Source of the DNA: Akkermansia muciniphila
GTDB lineage: Bacteria > Verrucomicrobiota > Verrucomicrobiia > Verrucomicrobiales > Akkermansiaceae
Direction: 5' to 3'
Assembly (NCBI RefSeq): GCF_900184965.1
Contig: NZ_FXYA01000214.1
Span: 124,001 to 188,000, forward strand
Length of the DNA: 64,000 bases
Of the stretch, positions 1-9,200 are shown one piece after another. The notes under the pieces were generated by a model. It made no database searches. It was not told where the DNA came from and saw only the letters and a list, made by a program, of their open reading frames with translations. Every line of letters begins with the position of its first letter. Position 1 is the stretch's first letter. The translations under genes and the position numbers were made by a program.

Positions 1-878
1 CGCTCCATGGGGCGGAGGAACCTTCCATAGGGGAGGTTTCCCGCACGCCGGACCAGGCGGCTTACATGAAAGGGGTGGAGCATATCAAGGAGCTGCTGCA
101 TGACGGAGAAGCCATCCAGGTGGTGCTTTCCTCCCAGGCTTCCGCGGAGTTCCACGGAGACGCTTTCATGCTGTACCGCCGCATGCGCAGCATTAATCCG
201 TCCCCATACATGTTTTTCATGCGCCTGCCGGAGGTGACGTTGTTCGGTTCTTCTCCGGAGCTGATGGTGCGCTGTACGGACGGCAAACTTCAGCTTTCCC
301 CCATTGCCGGAACGCGCAGGCGCGGCAGGGATGATGAGGAAGACGCCGCCCTGGCCGCCGATCTTCTGAAAGATCCGAAGGAATGTTCGGAACATGTCAT
401 GCTGGTGGATCTGGGCCGCAACGACCTGGGCCGTGTCGCCAAGCCCGGTTCCGTGAAGCTGGAACGCCTGATGGAGATTGAACGTTTTTCCCATGTGATG
501 CATATGACTTCCCGCGTGACCGCCCAGGTGAACGACGGGTTGGGCGTCTTGGACATTCTCGGCGCTGCTTTCCCTGCCGGGACGGTTAGTGGAGCCCCCA
601 AGGTGCGCGCCATGGAAATCCTGGCGGAGGAAGAGCCTTTGCCCCGCGGTCCGTATGCCGGATGCATCGGGTGGCTGGGGTTGGACAAAAACGGCGTTCA
701 CATGGATTCCGGCATTACCATCCGCAGCATGTGGGTGAAGGATGGGCGCATCCACTGGCAGACGGGAGCCGGCATCGTATATGATTCCGATCCGGCCGCC
801 GAATGGCAGGAGTGCATGAACAAGGGCAAAATTATTGACGTTATTTTGAAAGGAGAAGACCATGTTTCTGTTCATTGA
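1..878 (+). CDS. trpE: Anthranilate synthase component I, C-terminal part (5' end outside window)
   Basis: The reading frame is open from the first bases of the window, so the gene begins upstream. It covers the chorismate-binding catalytic domain. Recognisable blocks are SPIAGTRRRG, LVDLGRNDLGRVAKPGSV, the FPAGTVSGAPK segment and the closing QTGAGIVYDSDPAAEWQEC, all typical of TrpE. The enzyme makes anthranilate from chorismate with ammonia from the glutamine amidotransferase encoded next. Its end overlaps the trpGD start by 17 bp, which suggests translational coupling of the two subunits. PabB is the main alternative, but the setting in a complete trp operon makes TrpE much more likely. Confidence 0.95.
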   Translation, partial: LHGAEEPSIGEVSRTPDQAAYMKGVEHIKELLHDGEAIQVVLSSQASAEFHGDAFMLYRRMRSINPSPYMFFMRLPEVTLFGSSPELMVRCTDGKLQLSPIAGTRRRGRDDEEDAALAADLLKDPKECSEHVMLVDLGRNDLGRVAKPGSVKLERLMEIERFSHVMHMTSRVTAQVNDGLGVLDILGAAFPAGTVSGAPKVRAMEILAEEEPLPRGPYAGCIGWLGLDKNGVHMDSGITIRSMWVKDGRIHWQTGAGIVYDSDPAAEWQECMNKGKIIDVILKGEDHVSVH

Positions 879-2454
879 TAATTACGATTCTTTTTCGTGG
901 AATCTGGTGCAGGCGTTTTACGCCCTGGGACGCAAGCCCGTGGTGCATGCGAATGACGATCCGCGTATCCTGGAACTGGCGACCAGCCCGGAGCTGGAAG
1001 CCGTGTGCATTTCCCCAGGCCCCAGCCATCCGCGCAACGCCGGGCTGTGCCTGGAGTTCCTGAAACGCCTCCCTGCTTCCGTTCCCGTGCTGGGCGTGTG
1101 CCTGGGGCACCAGCTCCTGGGCTACTTCGCCGGAGCGGAGGTTTCCCGCGCCCCGTATGTCATGCACGGCAAGAGCTCCGACATCATCCATGACGGCGCG
1201 GGGTTGTTTGCCGGACTTCCTAATCCCATGACCGTGGGCCGCTACCATTCCCTGGTGGTCCAGTCCAAGGAGGACGAGCCGAACCCCCGTTTTACCGTTA
1301 CTTCCCGCGGGCCGGAAGGGGAAGTCATGGCTCTGCGCTACAATGACCGGCCGTGGGTGGGCATTCAGTTTCATCCGGAATCCATCCTGACGCCGGACGG
1401 GCTTCAGCTTCTGGGCAACTTTCCGGATAACGTCGTGCCCTCGGGGCAGAAGGAAAAGCGCATCAGCCGCATTTTGGACGCCCTGGCCGCCGGACAGGAT
1501 CTGACGGCGGATATGGCCGCCGCAGGCTTTGCGGACATCATGGATGGCCGCATGACTCCGGCCCAGGCGGGCTGCTTTTTAATGGGGCTCCGCATGAAAG
1601 GGGAAACCCCGCTGGAAATGGCCCACGCCGTGGGCATTGCCCTGGGGCGCGCCAACCGGGTGGAAGGATTGGAGGGCGACTGCATTGACGTGGTAGGCAC
1701 GGGAGGGGACGGCCGCAACTCTTTCAATTGCTCCACGGCTACGGCTTTGACCCTGGCCGGAATGGGATACAGGGTGGTGAAGCACGGCAACCGCGCCGTG
1801 TCCTCCTCCTGCGGTTCTGCGGATGCTCTGGAAGGCCTGGGATTCCCGCTGGACGTAGCTCCGGAGGATGTCCGGCGCCTGTTGGACGAGCGGAACTTCG
1901 CTTTCCTGTTCGCGCCTAATTTTCATCCTGCCTTCCGTAATGTAGGCCCCATCCGCCGGGAGCTGGGCATCCGCACCCTGTTCAATCTGCTGGGGCCCCT
2001 TATCAACCCGGCGCGCCCCACGCATATCCTGCTGGGTGTGGCCCGTCCGGAACTCGTTGAGCTGCTGGCGGAGACGCTCCGCCAGTCCCACATCCGCAAG
2101 GCTGCCGTAGTATATGGCGCCGGGGGATATGACGAGGTGACGCCGCTGGGGCCCACCAAGATGATGATCGTCCACAACGGTAACTTGACGCCCATGTCCC
2201 TGGACCCCTCGGATTACGGCATCCAGCCCTGCAATCCGGAGGAACTGGCCGTTCATTCCAAGTCGGAAGCCGTGGATGTGCTGAAGAACATCCTGGCGGG
2301 GAAAGGCCCGCGTGCCATGATGGATATGGTGATTCTGAATGTGGGGGTAGCCATGTTCCTGCTGGAGGAGCACATGGACCTGTCCGTCTGCATGGCGAAA
2401 GCGCGGGAAGCCGTCTGCGCCGGCATAGGAAGGAGAACGCTTCATGCTGCTTGA
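862..2454 (+). CDS. trpGD: Fused anthranilate synthase amidotransferase / anthranilate phosphoribosyltransferase
   Basis: A 530-residue bifunctional protein. Residues 1 to about 190 are a class I glutamine amidotransferase: it opens with FLFIDNYDSFSWNLVQ, has the nucleophile Cys80 in GVCLGHQLLG, and the catalytic His and Glu in QFHPESILTPDG. From about residue 200 it is TrpD, with the phosphoribosyl-pyrophosphate loop DVVGTGGDGRNSFNCST and the KHGNRAVSSSCGSAD block. It supplies ammonia to TrpE and then transfers phosphoribose to anthranilate. The same fusion is known in enterobacteria. The ATG at 862 follows AAAGGAGAAGACC, a good ribosome binding site, and lies inside the trpE end. The 3' end overlaps trpC by 11 bp. 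Confidence 0.96.
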   Translation: MFLFIDNYDSFSWNLVQAFYALGRKPVVHANDDPRILELATSPELEAVCISPGPSHPRNAGLCLEFLKRLPASVPVLGVCLGHQLLGYFAGAEVSRAPYVMHGKSSDIIHDGAGLFAGLPNPMTVGRYHSLVVQSKEDEPNPRFTVTSRGPEGEVMALRYNDRPWVGIQFHPESILTPDGLQLLGNFPDNVVPSGQKEKRISRILDALAAGQDLTADMAAAGFADIMDGRMTPAQAGCFLMGLRMKGETPLEMAHAVGIALGRANRVEGLEGDCIDVVGTGGDGRNSFNCSTATALTLAGMGYRVVKHGNRAVSSSCGSADALEGLGFPLDVAPEDVRRLLDERNFAFLFAPNFHPAFRNVGPIRRELGIRTLFNLLGPLINPARPTHILLGVARPELVELLAETLRQSHIRKAAVVYGAGGYDEVTPLGPTKMMIVHNGNLTPMSLDPSDYGIQPCNPEELAVHSKSEAVDVLKNILAGKGPRAMMDMVILNVGVAMFLLEEHMDLSVCMAKAREAVCAGIGRRTLHAA

Positions 2455-3229
2455 CCGGTTCCGGGAAGCCAAGGCGGAGGAAATAGCCCTGCTTATGGAC
2501 ATGGCCTCCCGCCGGGAACTGCCGCGCCCGTGGAAGGGGCGCCGGCCGGATTTCCTGAAAGCCATTGCGGAACCGCCGGACGGTCAGCCGGTGGCGGTCA
2601 TTGCGGAGTTCAAGCAATCCTCTCCGTCGCGCGGCGTCATCGCCTCCGGGTTGAAACCGGAGGAAGTGGCTGAACAGTACGCTGCGTCGGGAGCCTCCTG
2701 CATCTCCGTGTTGACGGAAGAACAGTTTTTCGGCGGCCGCATCGGATATTTGGAACGCATGAGCCGCGCCGGGCTTCCGCTTCTCCGCAAGGATTTCATT
2801 TTTCATCAGCTTCAGGTGATGGAGACGGCTTCTACGCCGGCTTCCGCGTTGCTGCTCATCGTCCGTCTGACGCCGGACGCACGGACGCTCCGTGTTCTCA
2901 GGGAGCAGGCGGAGGCTTACGGCATGCACGCCGTTGTGGAAGTGTTTGACGCGGCGGATCTGGAAATTGCCAGGGACTCCGGCGCGCGCATCATCCAGGT
3001 AAATGCCCGTGACCTGGATACCTTGAGAACGGACAGGCAGGCCTGCCTGGACATGGCGAAATTCCGCCGTGAGGGGGAGGTGTGGATTGCCGCCAGCGCC
3101 ATGAGCGCCGGGGCTCATCTCAGGGAAGCCGCGGAAGCGGGCTTCCAGGCCGTACTGATGGGAACAGCCCTGATGGACGGAGGAAGGCCGGGTGAAAAAC
3201 TGGCAGCAATTTTAGAAGAAACAATATGA
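2444..3229 (+). CDS. trpC: Indole-3-glycerol phosphate synthase
   Basis: A 261-residue TIM-barrel enzyme that closes the indole ring from CdRP. Diagnostic segments are VIAEFKQSSPSRGVI near residue 50 (catalytic Lys), LLRKDFIFHQLQVMET and VVEVFDAADLEIA. Two usually strict segments are divergent: the helix after LRKDF reads ETASTPASALLLI instead of the common EARAAGADAILLI, and the late substrate loop is IIQVNARDLDTL instead of IIGINNRDL. The ATG lies within the last codons of trpGD. The stop overlaps the trpF start as ATGA. Length is normal for the family. Confidence 0.93.
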   Translation: MLLDRFREAKAEEIALLMDMASRRELPRPWKGRRPDFLKAIAEPPDGQPVAVIAEFKQSSPSRGVIASGLKPEEVAEQYAASGASCISVLTEEQFFGGRIGYLERMSRAGLPLLRKDFIFHQLQVMETASTPASALLLIVRLTPDARTLRVLREQAEAYGMHAVVEVFDAADLEIARDSGARIIQVNARDLDTLRTDRQACLDMAKFRREGEVWIAASAMSAGAHLREAAEAGFQAVLMGTALMDGGRPGEKLAAILEETI

Positions 3230-3873
3230 AGAAGCATTCATTTGCAATCAAGGTGTGCGGAATTACCCGCCAGAGCGATTTATCAACCGCCATGGGGATG
3301 GGGGCCCATTTCTGCGGCTTCATCTTTCATCCCGGAAGTCCGCGTTATATTGCGCCGTCGCGCGCGGCAGCCTTGGACTCCGCCCTGATCCGCCGCGTGG
3401 GCGTTTTCGTGAACCAGAACGCGGAGGAAATCATGGATATCATGAAAACGGCCCGTCTGGAATTTGCCCAGCTTCATGGTGCCCATTCTCTGGACTGCGC
3501 GCGCCGCATCGGTCCGGAAAAAGTGATCCGCGTATTGTGGCCGGACCGGTATGAATCCGTAGATGCCCTGCAAAGGGAAATGGAGCTATGGGCGGACAGC
3601 TGCGCCTGGTTTCTGCTGGATGCCGGCAGCCAGGGCGGCGGCCACGGCGTTTCCCTTGACTGGTCCTCCCTGGCGTTTCTGAGTTCCCCCCGGCCCTGGT
3701 TCCTGGCGGGCGGCCTTTCCTCCGCCTCTCTGAACAGGGCGCTGGAACAATGCTCTCCGGACGGCATAGACCTGAACTCCGGCGTGGAAGCCATTCCCGG
3801 CCAGAAAAGCCCGCAAAAACTGCTGGCGGCCCTCAAACCACTCACCCCTTACACTCCTTACCACATCGCATGA
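3226..3873 (+). CDS. trpF: Phosphoribosylanthranilate isomerase
   Basis: A 215-residue TIM barrel catalysing the Amadori rearrangement before TrpC. It starts with [11 protein letters not shown], which contains the catalytic Cys, continues with [12 protein letters not shown], and ends with [17 protein letters not shown], the phosphate-binding region with the catalytic Asp. ATGA overlaps at both ends (with trpC at 3226 and trpB at 3870) indicate coupled translation. The gene order C-F with separate proteins contrasts with the TrpCF fusion of enterobacteria. Confidence 0.95.
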   Translation: MKKHSFAIKVCGITRQSDLSTAMGMGAHFCGFIFHPGSPRYIAPSRAAALDSALIRRVGVFVNQNAEEIMDIMKTARLEFAQLHGAHSLDCARRIGPEKVIRVLWPDRYESVDALQREMELWADSCAWFLLDAGSQGGGHGVSLDWSSLAFLSSPRPWFLAGGLSSASLNRALEQCSPDGIDLNSGVEAIPGQKSPQKLLAALKPLTPYTPYHIA

Positions 3874-5042
3874 AGAAAGAAGGATATTTCGGCAATTTCG
3901 GCGGTCGCTTCGTACCGGAAGCGCTGCGCCCCCCGCTTATGGAGCTGGAGGAAGCCATGGACTCCATCATGCCGTCCCGCGAGTACCGGGATGCGCTTCA
4001 GGATCTGCTGGTCCATTACGCTGGGCGTGAAACTCCCCTCACGTTCTGTCCCCACCTTTCGGAAAAACTGGGCTTCCGCCTGTGGCTGAAACGGGAGGAC
4101 CTGCTGCACACCGGAGCCCACAAAATCAACAACGCCCTCGGCCAGGCCCTTCTGGCCAAAATGATGGGGAAAACGCATCTTATTGCGGAAACCGGGGCGG
4201 GGCAGCACGGCGTGGCTACGGCTACGGCGGCCGCCCGGCTTAACATGGATTGCACCATTTTTATGGGCGCAGAGGATGTAGAACGCCAGTCCATGAACGT
4301 CATGCGCATGAAACTGCTGGGAGCGACGGTTTTCCCGATTGAGAGCGGTTCCCGCACGTTGAAGGATGCCATCAATGAGGCTTTGCGCTACTGGATTTCC
4401 CATCAGGCGGATACCCTGTATTGTTTCGGTACGGCGGCTGGCCCCCATCCGTTCCCCACATTGGTCAGGCAGCTTCAATCCGTCATTGGGCGGGAGGCCC
4501 GCGCCCAGATGCTGGAGCGCGCAGGCAGGCTGCCGGATGTGGTGGTGGCATGCGTGGGCGGCGGCTCCAACGCCATCGGCATGCTTCACCCCTTTGTGGA
4601 GGATGAAGGCGTCCGCCTGGTGGGTGTCGAGGCGGGAGGCACCGGTGAGCCCGGCTGCTATAACTCCGCCCCCATCAATCTGGGCAGTCCCGGCGTGCTG
4701 CACGGCCATGTGACGATGCTTTTACAGGATAAAGACGGGCAAATACAGCCGTCCCATTCCATTTCCGCCGGGCTGGACTATCCCGGGGTAGGCCCGGAAC
4801 ACGCCTATCTGGCGGAAACGGGGCGCGTTCATTACGGTATGATTTGCGACGCCTCCGCTTTAAACGCTTTCCAGACGCTCACCAGGAAGGAAGGCATCAT
4901 TCCTGCGCTGGAATCCTCCCATGCCGTGGCCTGGGTGCTGGACCATGCGGAGGAATTGCCGCAGGGAGGGGACGTTCTGGTCAATCTCTCCGGCCGCGGA
5001 GACAAGGACCTGGGAATCGTCAGGAAATATATCAATCTTTAA
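3870..5042 (+). CDS. trpB: Tryptophan synthase beta chain
   Basis: A 390-residue PLP enzyme joining indole to serine. The start at 3870 is set by the ATGA overlap with trpF and by the classical opening [18 protein letters not shown]; the frame is open further upstream but that stretch is not TrpB-like. The PLP lysine lies in [20 protein letters not shown], the phosphate loop is [14 protein letters not shown], and [14 protein letters not shown] is also present. It is the standard TrpB1 type, consistent with partnership with the adjacent TrpA. Confidence 0.97.
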   Translation: MKKEGYFGNFGGRFVPEALRPPLMELEEAMDSIMPSREYRDALQDLLVHYAGRETPLTFCPHLSEKLGFRLWLKREDLLHTGAHKINNALGQALLAKMMGKTHLIAETGAGQHGVATATAAARLNMDCTIFMGAEDVERQSMNVMRMKLLGATVFPIESGSRTLKDAINEALRYWISHQADTLYCFGTAAGPHPFPTLVRQLQSVIGREARAQMLERAGRLPDVVVACVGGGSNAIGMLHPFVEDEGVRLVGVEAGGTGEPGCYNSAPINLGSPGVLHGHVTMLLQDKDGQIQPSHSISAGLDYPGVGPEHAYLAETGRVHYGMICDASALNAFQTLTRKEGIIPALESSHAVAWVLDHAEELPQGGDVLVNLSGRGDKDLGIVRKYINL

Positions 5043-5056
5043 GCCGCATCATTTCC

Positions 5057-5845
5057 ATGAACAACATGCAGAAAACACCGTTACAGGAAGCCGTGGAAAG
5101 GGCCCATGCCCTTGGCAGACGCGCCGTTATTCCTTTTATCACCGCCGGATTTCCGGACAAGGATTCTTTCTGGACCCACCTGTCCCGCATTGACGAATCC
5201 GGCGCGGATATTATTGAAATAGGAGTTCCCTTCTCGGACCCCGTGGCGGACGGCCCGGTTATTGAACAGGCATCCCGGGATGCCCTGGCCCGCGGCGTCA
5301 GCCTGAAATGGATTCTGGACGGCCTGAAAGCCCGTAAGGGCTGTTTTTCTGCCAAGCTGGTGCTGATGGGATATGTAAATCCCTTTTACCAGTATGGCCT
5401 GGAACAGCTTGCCCGGGATGCGGAGGAGGCTGGCGTCAGCGGTTTCATCGTACCGGATATGCCGCTGGAGGAATCCGGAATGTTCCGGGAAGTTTTCAGC
5501 CCCCGTGGCCTGACGCTCGTCACTCTGGTGGCTCCCAATACTTCCGTGGAACGCATGCGGGAATACAAGCCTTATACTTCCGGCTTCGTTTATGTGGTTT
5601 CCGTTCTGGGAACCACCGGAGGGAAGGCTAACCTGGAACAGAGCGTGACGGAAACTATGCGCCGTGCCCGGTCAGTTTTTGATGTGCCGCTGGCGCTGGG
5701 CTTCGGGCTTCAGACGCCGGACCAGCTGGAGACGCTGCCTGAAGATGCCCGGCCGGATGCCGCCGTGCTTGGGAGCGCTCTGCTCAGGCATATTGGAGAA
5801 GGGAAGGACGCCTGGGAATTTTTGGGAAAATGGACCAGAGGCTGA
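5057..5845 (+). CDS. trpA: Tryptophan synthase alpha chain
   Basis: A 262-residue TIM barrel that releases indole from indole-3-glycerol phosphate and channels it to TrpB. It has the catalytic Glu in IIEIGVPFSDPVADGPVIEQAS, the Asp in GFIVPDMPLEES, and the glycine-rich phosphate loop near LGFGLQTPDQL. The ATG at 5057 lies 14 bp after the trpB stop. Reading from the upstream ATG at 4844 would add 71 residues of trpB shadow. This is the last gene of the operon and is followed by a strong terminator. Confidence 0.96.
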   Translation: MNNMQKTPLQEAVERAHALGRRAVIPFITAGFPDKDSFWTHLSRIDESGADIIEIGVPFSDPVADGPVIEQASRDALARGVSLKWILDGLKARKGCFSAKLVLMGYVNPFYQYGLEQLARDAEEAGVSGFIVPDMPLEESGMFREVFSPRGLTLVTLVAPNTSVERMREYKPYTSGFVYVVSVLGTTGGKANLEQSVTETMRRARSVFDVPLALGFGLQTPDQLETLPEDARPDAAVLGSALLRHIGEGKDAWEFLGKWTRG

Positions 5846-5873
5846 ACCGCGCGTTTCTCCCTGGCTTTTAAGG

Positions 5874-5913
5874 ATAGGCCTGCGCAACTTATTGTGCAGG
5901 CCTATTTTATTTT
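5874..5913 (+). terminator. Rho-independent terminator of the trp operon
   Basis: A 14-bp stem (5874-5887 with 5892-5905, one G-U pair, core ATAGGCCTGC) closes a CTTA tetraloop and is followed by TTTTATTTTA. It lies 28 bp after trpA and insulates the autotransporter promoter region from trp transcription. Confidence 0.9.
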
Positions 5914-5937
5914 ATCTGGTAATAGGTTATGAAAATA

Positions 5938-6138
5938 CGGATTCGCAATCCGCTTCGCTTTTATTCACATATTATTCAATTTTCTAAATAAAAATTGTAT
6001 TGATAATTAATATGTTATTATCTTCAGAATAATCTGTCGGAGGGAAATCTGGATTTTCTTTGACGGAAGGAACGGCCCGGATATTCCGGAAAACCGTTGT
6101 AACTGCTTCTTTTCCTTTGACAGCGGATTGCGAATTCC
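5938..6138. promoter_or_regulatory. Candidate invertible promoter segment, locus A (upstream of the autotransporter)
   Basis: Two dyads bound this intergenic segment. The left one is CGGATTCGCAATCCG (5938-5952) and the right one CGGATTGCGAATTCC (6124-6138). ATTCGCAATCCGCT at 5941-5954 is a perfect 14-bp inverted copy of 6122-6135, with 167 bp between them. The 7-nt cores TTCGCAA and TTGCGAA are exact reverse complements. The enclosed DNA is AT-rich on its left half and encodes nothing. A TTGACA hexamer (6117-6122) sits at the right inner edge, pointing to the autotransporter. Inference: a site-specific inversion cassette, drawn in the ON orientation. Confidence 0.6.
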
Positions 6139-6145
6139 TTATTTA
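6117..6145 (+). promoter_or_regulatory. Candidate promoter of the autotransporter gene, spanning the right inversion site
   Basis: Consensus -35 TTGACA (6117-6122), then exactly 17 bp made of G, the 15-bp dyad and T, then TATTTA (6140-6145; its first three bases match TATAAT). The -35 is inside the invertible segment and the -10 outside it. The predicted start near 6152 leaves a leader of about 75 nt before the ATG at 6227. Confidence 0.55.
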
Positions 6146-6226
6146 TATTCACAATCATATTCCCCTTGCCGTGTTGTGGGAAAGGGTCTTATTTGTTTCA
6201 TTAAATACCTAATTATCAAACGTTAC

Positions 6227-9200
6227 ATGAAATTACACCTCCCTTTGAATTTGTTGGCTGCCCTGATGACCTCCTTCTCCGGAGTAACGCTTGGCACTGC
6301 CACGCTGGCAGGAGTTTCTGGTCTTCTGATGACAGCATCACAGTCTTATGCGGCGGATGTTGCCTTTGACGGAACGCAGGTGAATGTGGCGGCGGGAGGT
6401 ACGGCCTCCTATGACATTGGTACTGTCACGGCTTCTACCACCTTGAATTTTGCCGGAGCCGGCACGGCCACCATCACCAATTTGAACGGAACGGCCCCGG
6501 AAGCCATACTGACGGTAAACCGCGTGGCCAGCGGGGGCGCCAGCCTTTCCACGCTGACGTTGAACGGAGCAGGGACCTTCAACGGAATCATTTCCCTTTA
6601 TTCCAACACGACGGGAGGATCACAGAATAACATCCTGAATCTCAACCACGCGCAGGCTGCCCAATACGCCACGATCAAGCTGGGCGGCCACGGTTACACG
6701 ACGGGAGCTTCCGTCCTGAAAGCCGGCGTGAACACTTCCATCAGCAAGCTGGAGCACAACAATACCGCGGCTCTGATCACCGGGGAGGGGACTACGCTGA
6801 CCATCACGGGGAATTCTTCCTCCTACGGCGGCAGTTTCGGCGGGACCGTGACAGTGGACTATACGGGGGGAGGGACCTTCACCCTGGGCAATTCCAACAA
6901 GGGTACGGCGCTTACGCCCGCGTCCTCTCCTGATGCCACTCTTAAAATCAGCAGCGGCACTCTTTCCCTGTTTTCCGGCAATGTCACCTGGTCCCAGAAA
7001 CTGGTGATGGGTGACGGCACCACGCTGAACGTACAGGACGGTCCTTCCGTGGCGGGGTCTGCCGGCTATAACGCCACTTCCGTCAACAGCGGCGGTTTTA
7101 ACTTTTCCGGAGCGACGACGTTCGGCAGCGGCGTCAATCTGACTTCCAGCTGGGGCAAGAACGTGAAGTTTTCCGGTGTTCTTACCGCGGCAAGCGGTTT
7201 CTCCATCAGCGGCGGCGCGAATGAATATACCTATTACAACCTGCTCAATGCCTCCAATGAAATTGGAGGGACGATTGCCGTTACGCGTAACTTCACCTCC
7301 CTGGGAATTAGTTCTTCTGGCTCCCTTGGCAATGCTGCCGTAACCACTTCCACTGGTTCCCAGTATGTGACGTATTATGGTACTGCGGGAGAAACGGCGG
7401 ATGTTATTGGCAACTCCATCACCGGAGCCGGCAACTTTGTTGCCCAGTCGGGCTGGGTGCATCTTTCCGAGAACGTAGCGCTTACGGGAACCTATACCGT
7501 CAATTCCGGCGCTGTTCTCTCCAAGGTCGGCTCTATCAACGCCGCTCTTGCCGGGGGCAGACTGGATGCGGGGGCCGGAACCATGACCGTGGCGGGGCTG
7601 TCGGGAAATGGCGTCCTTTCCGCTTCTGCGGGCACCATGCATTTCCAGGACGCCTTCACGGTAGGGGAAACGATGGGCATCCTTGCCAACGGTTCCGGGG
7701 AGATCACGGGCAATGTGACGGTGGATGGAGGCCGCCTGTATTATACTTCCATGGACAATGTAGGCAGCGTGCTGCAGAACGTGACGCTGACTTCCGGTCT
7801 CATTGATTTCTCCGGTTTTCAGGAATTCCAGGACCTGTTCGGTTCTGAAGCCCTGGTGAACACCTCCTATAACCTGGGCGTTGATCTGGGGTCTGGCTTC
7901 ACTCTGGCGGATGTTGACGAATCCCTGTACACGATCAGTACTGTGGACGGAAAAACAGTCATCACCTTTACGGCTTCCGGCGCCCATGAGACCGTCTGGG
8001 ACCCTGCCTGGGGGCTGGAAGAAGCTCCCTCTTCCGCAACAGGTACGCTGGCGAACCAGCAGTCTTTGTCCCTGTACGGTATCCGGCCTTCTTCCATGCA
8101 GGAGGGGTTCGGTTCCGTGAATGCCGTCACCGGAACGGGAGACCTGACAGGAGTGACCCTGGCCGGCGGCTACTACAATACTGCGTCCAATGCCACGGCT
8201 ACGCAAATCACCACCGGCATCTGGACGGATGTGCTGGGGGGCAATTATAATCTGATTATCGGCGGCAGCTATGCCAACAACTGGAGCGGTTCCGGCAAGT
8301 GGAACGTTACGGGAGACGTCCATACCCAGATTCAGGGGGACACCTCCGTCAACTGGGTCGTGGGAGGCAACTACAAGGACGGCCAGGCGGCAGGCATCAC
8401 GGGAAACGTTTACGTATCCGTGGACGGGAATGCCGTCATTAAAGGCAGTTTGGTAGGCGGAGGCACGGCAGCCCATAATTCCGTAAACAACCTTGACGGC
8501 AGCACATACGTCGTCGTGCGCAGCATGCAAAGCGTCACGGACGAAACCATTTCGCTCAACTCCGTTGTCCGGGGCTTCATCATCGGCGGCAGCACTTATG
8601 AAGCCAACTCCTCATCCCGTGCCGCCATTACCGGAAGCACCAATGTGACGATTGATTTGGGAACGGCCTCCGGCAGCTTTGTCAAGAGCATCGTGGGCGG
8701 TTCCTATTCGGGAGGTTCCGGGGCGTATACGATAGGAGGCGATTCCAGCGTCAGCATTACCGCCGCCAGTGACGCCGTCTTTACCGGGGCTGTCTATGGC
8801 GGCGGCTACGGCACCTCCGGAACATCCACCGTCAGCGGCAATTCCAGCCTGACGCTGGATGGCGGCACTTATACGGGAGCCCTCTATGCGGGCGGCGGCG
8901 GGGCAAGGTCCGCTGTGAACGGGGACGCTACTCTTACCGTTAAGAAAGCAGTATTCCGTACGGGCAGTACGCTGAATGCATCGGAGGGTACGGTAGGCGG
9001 CACCTCTTCCTTGCTTCTGGGCGGTTACGGCAATACGGCGGACCATGCCATTTCCTTCTCCAATACGGCTGTGACCGGTTTCGACATCGTGACCATGTTC
9101 CAGGATTCTTTCTTTACGGGGAATCTGAACATGACCGGTTCCAGCGTGCTGGCGCTGGCGGGAGGGGCAGGAACGGGAATCAGTGTGGACGGTACGTTCG

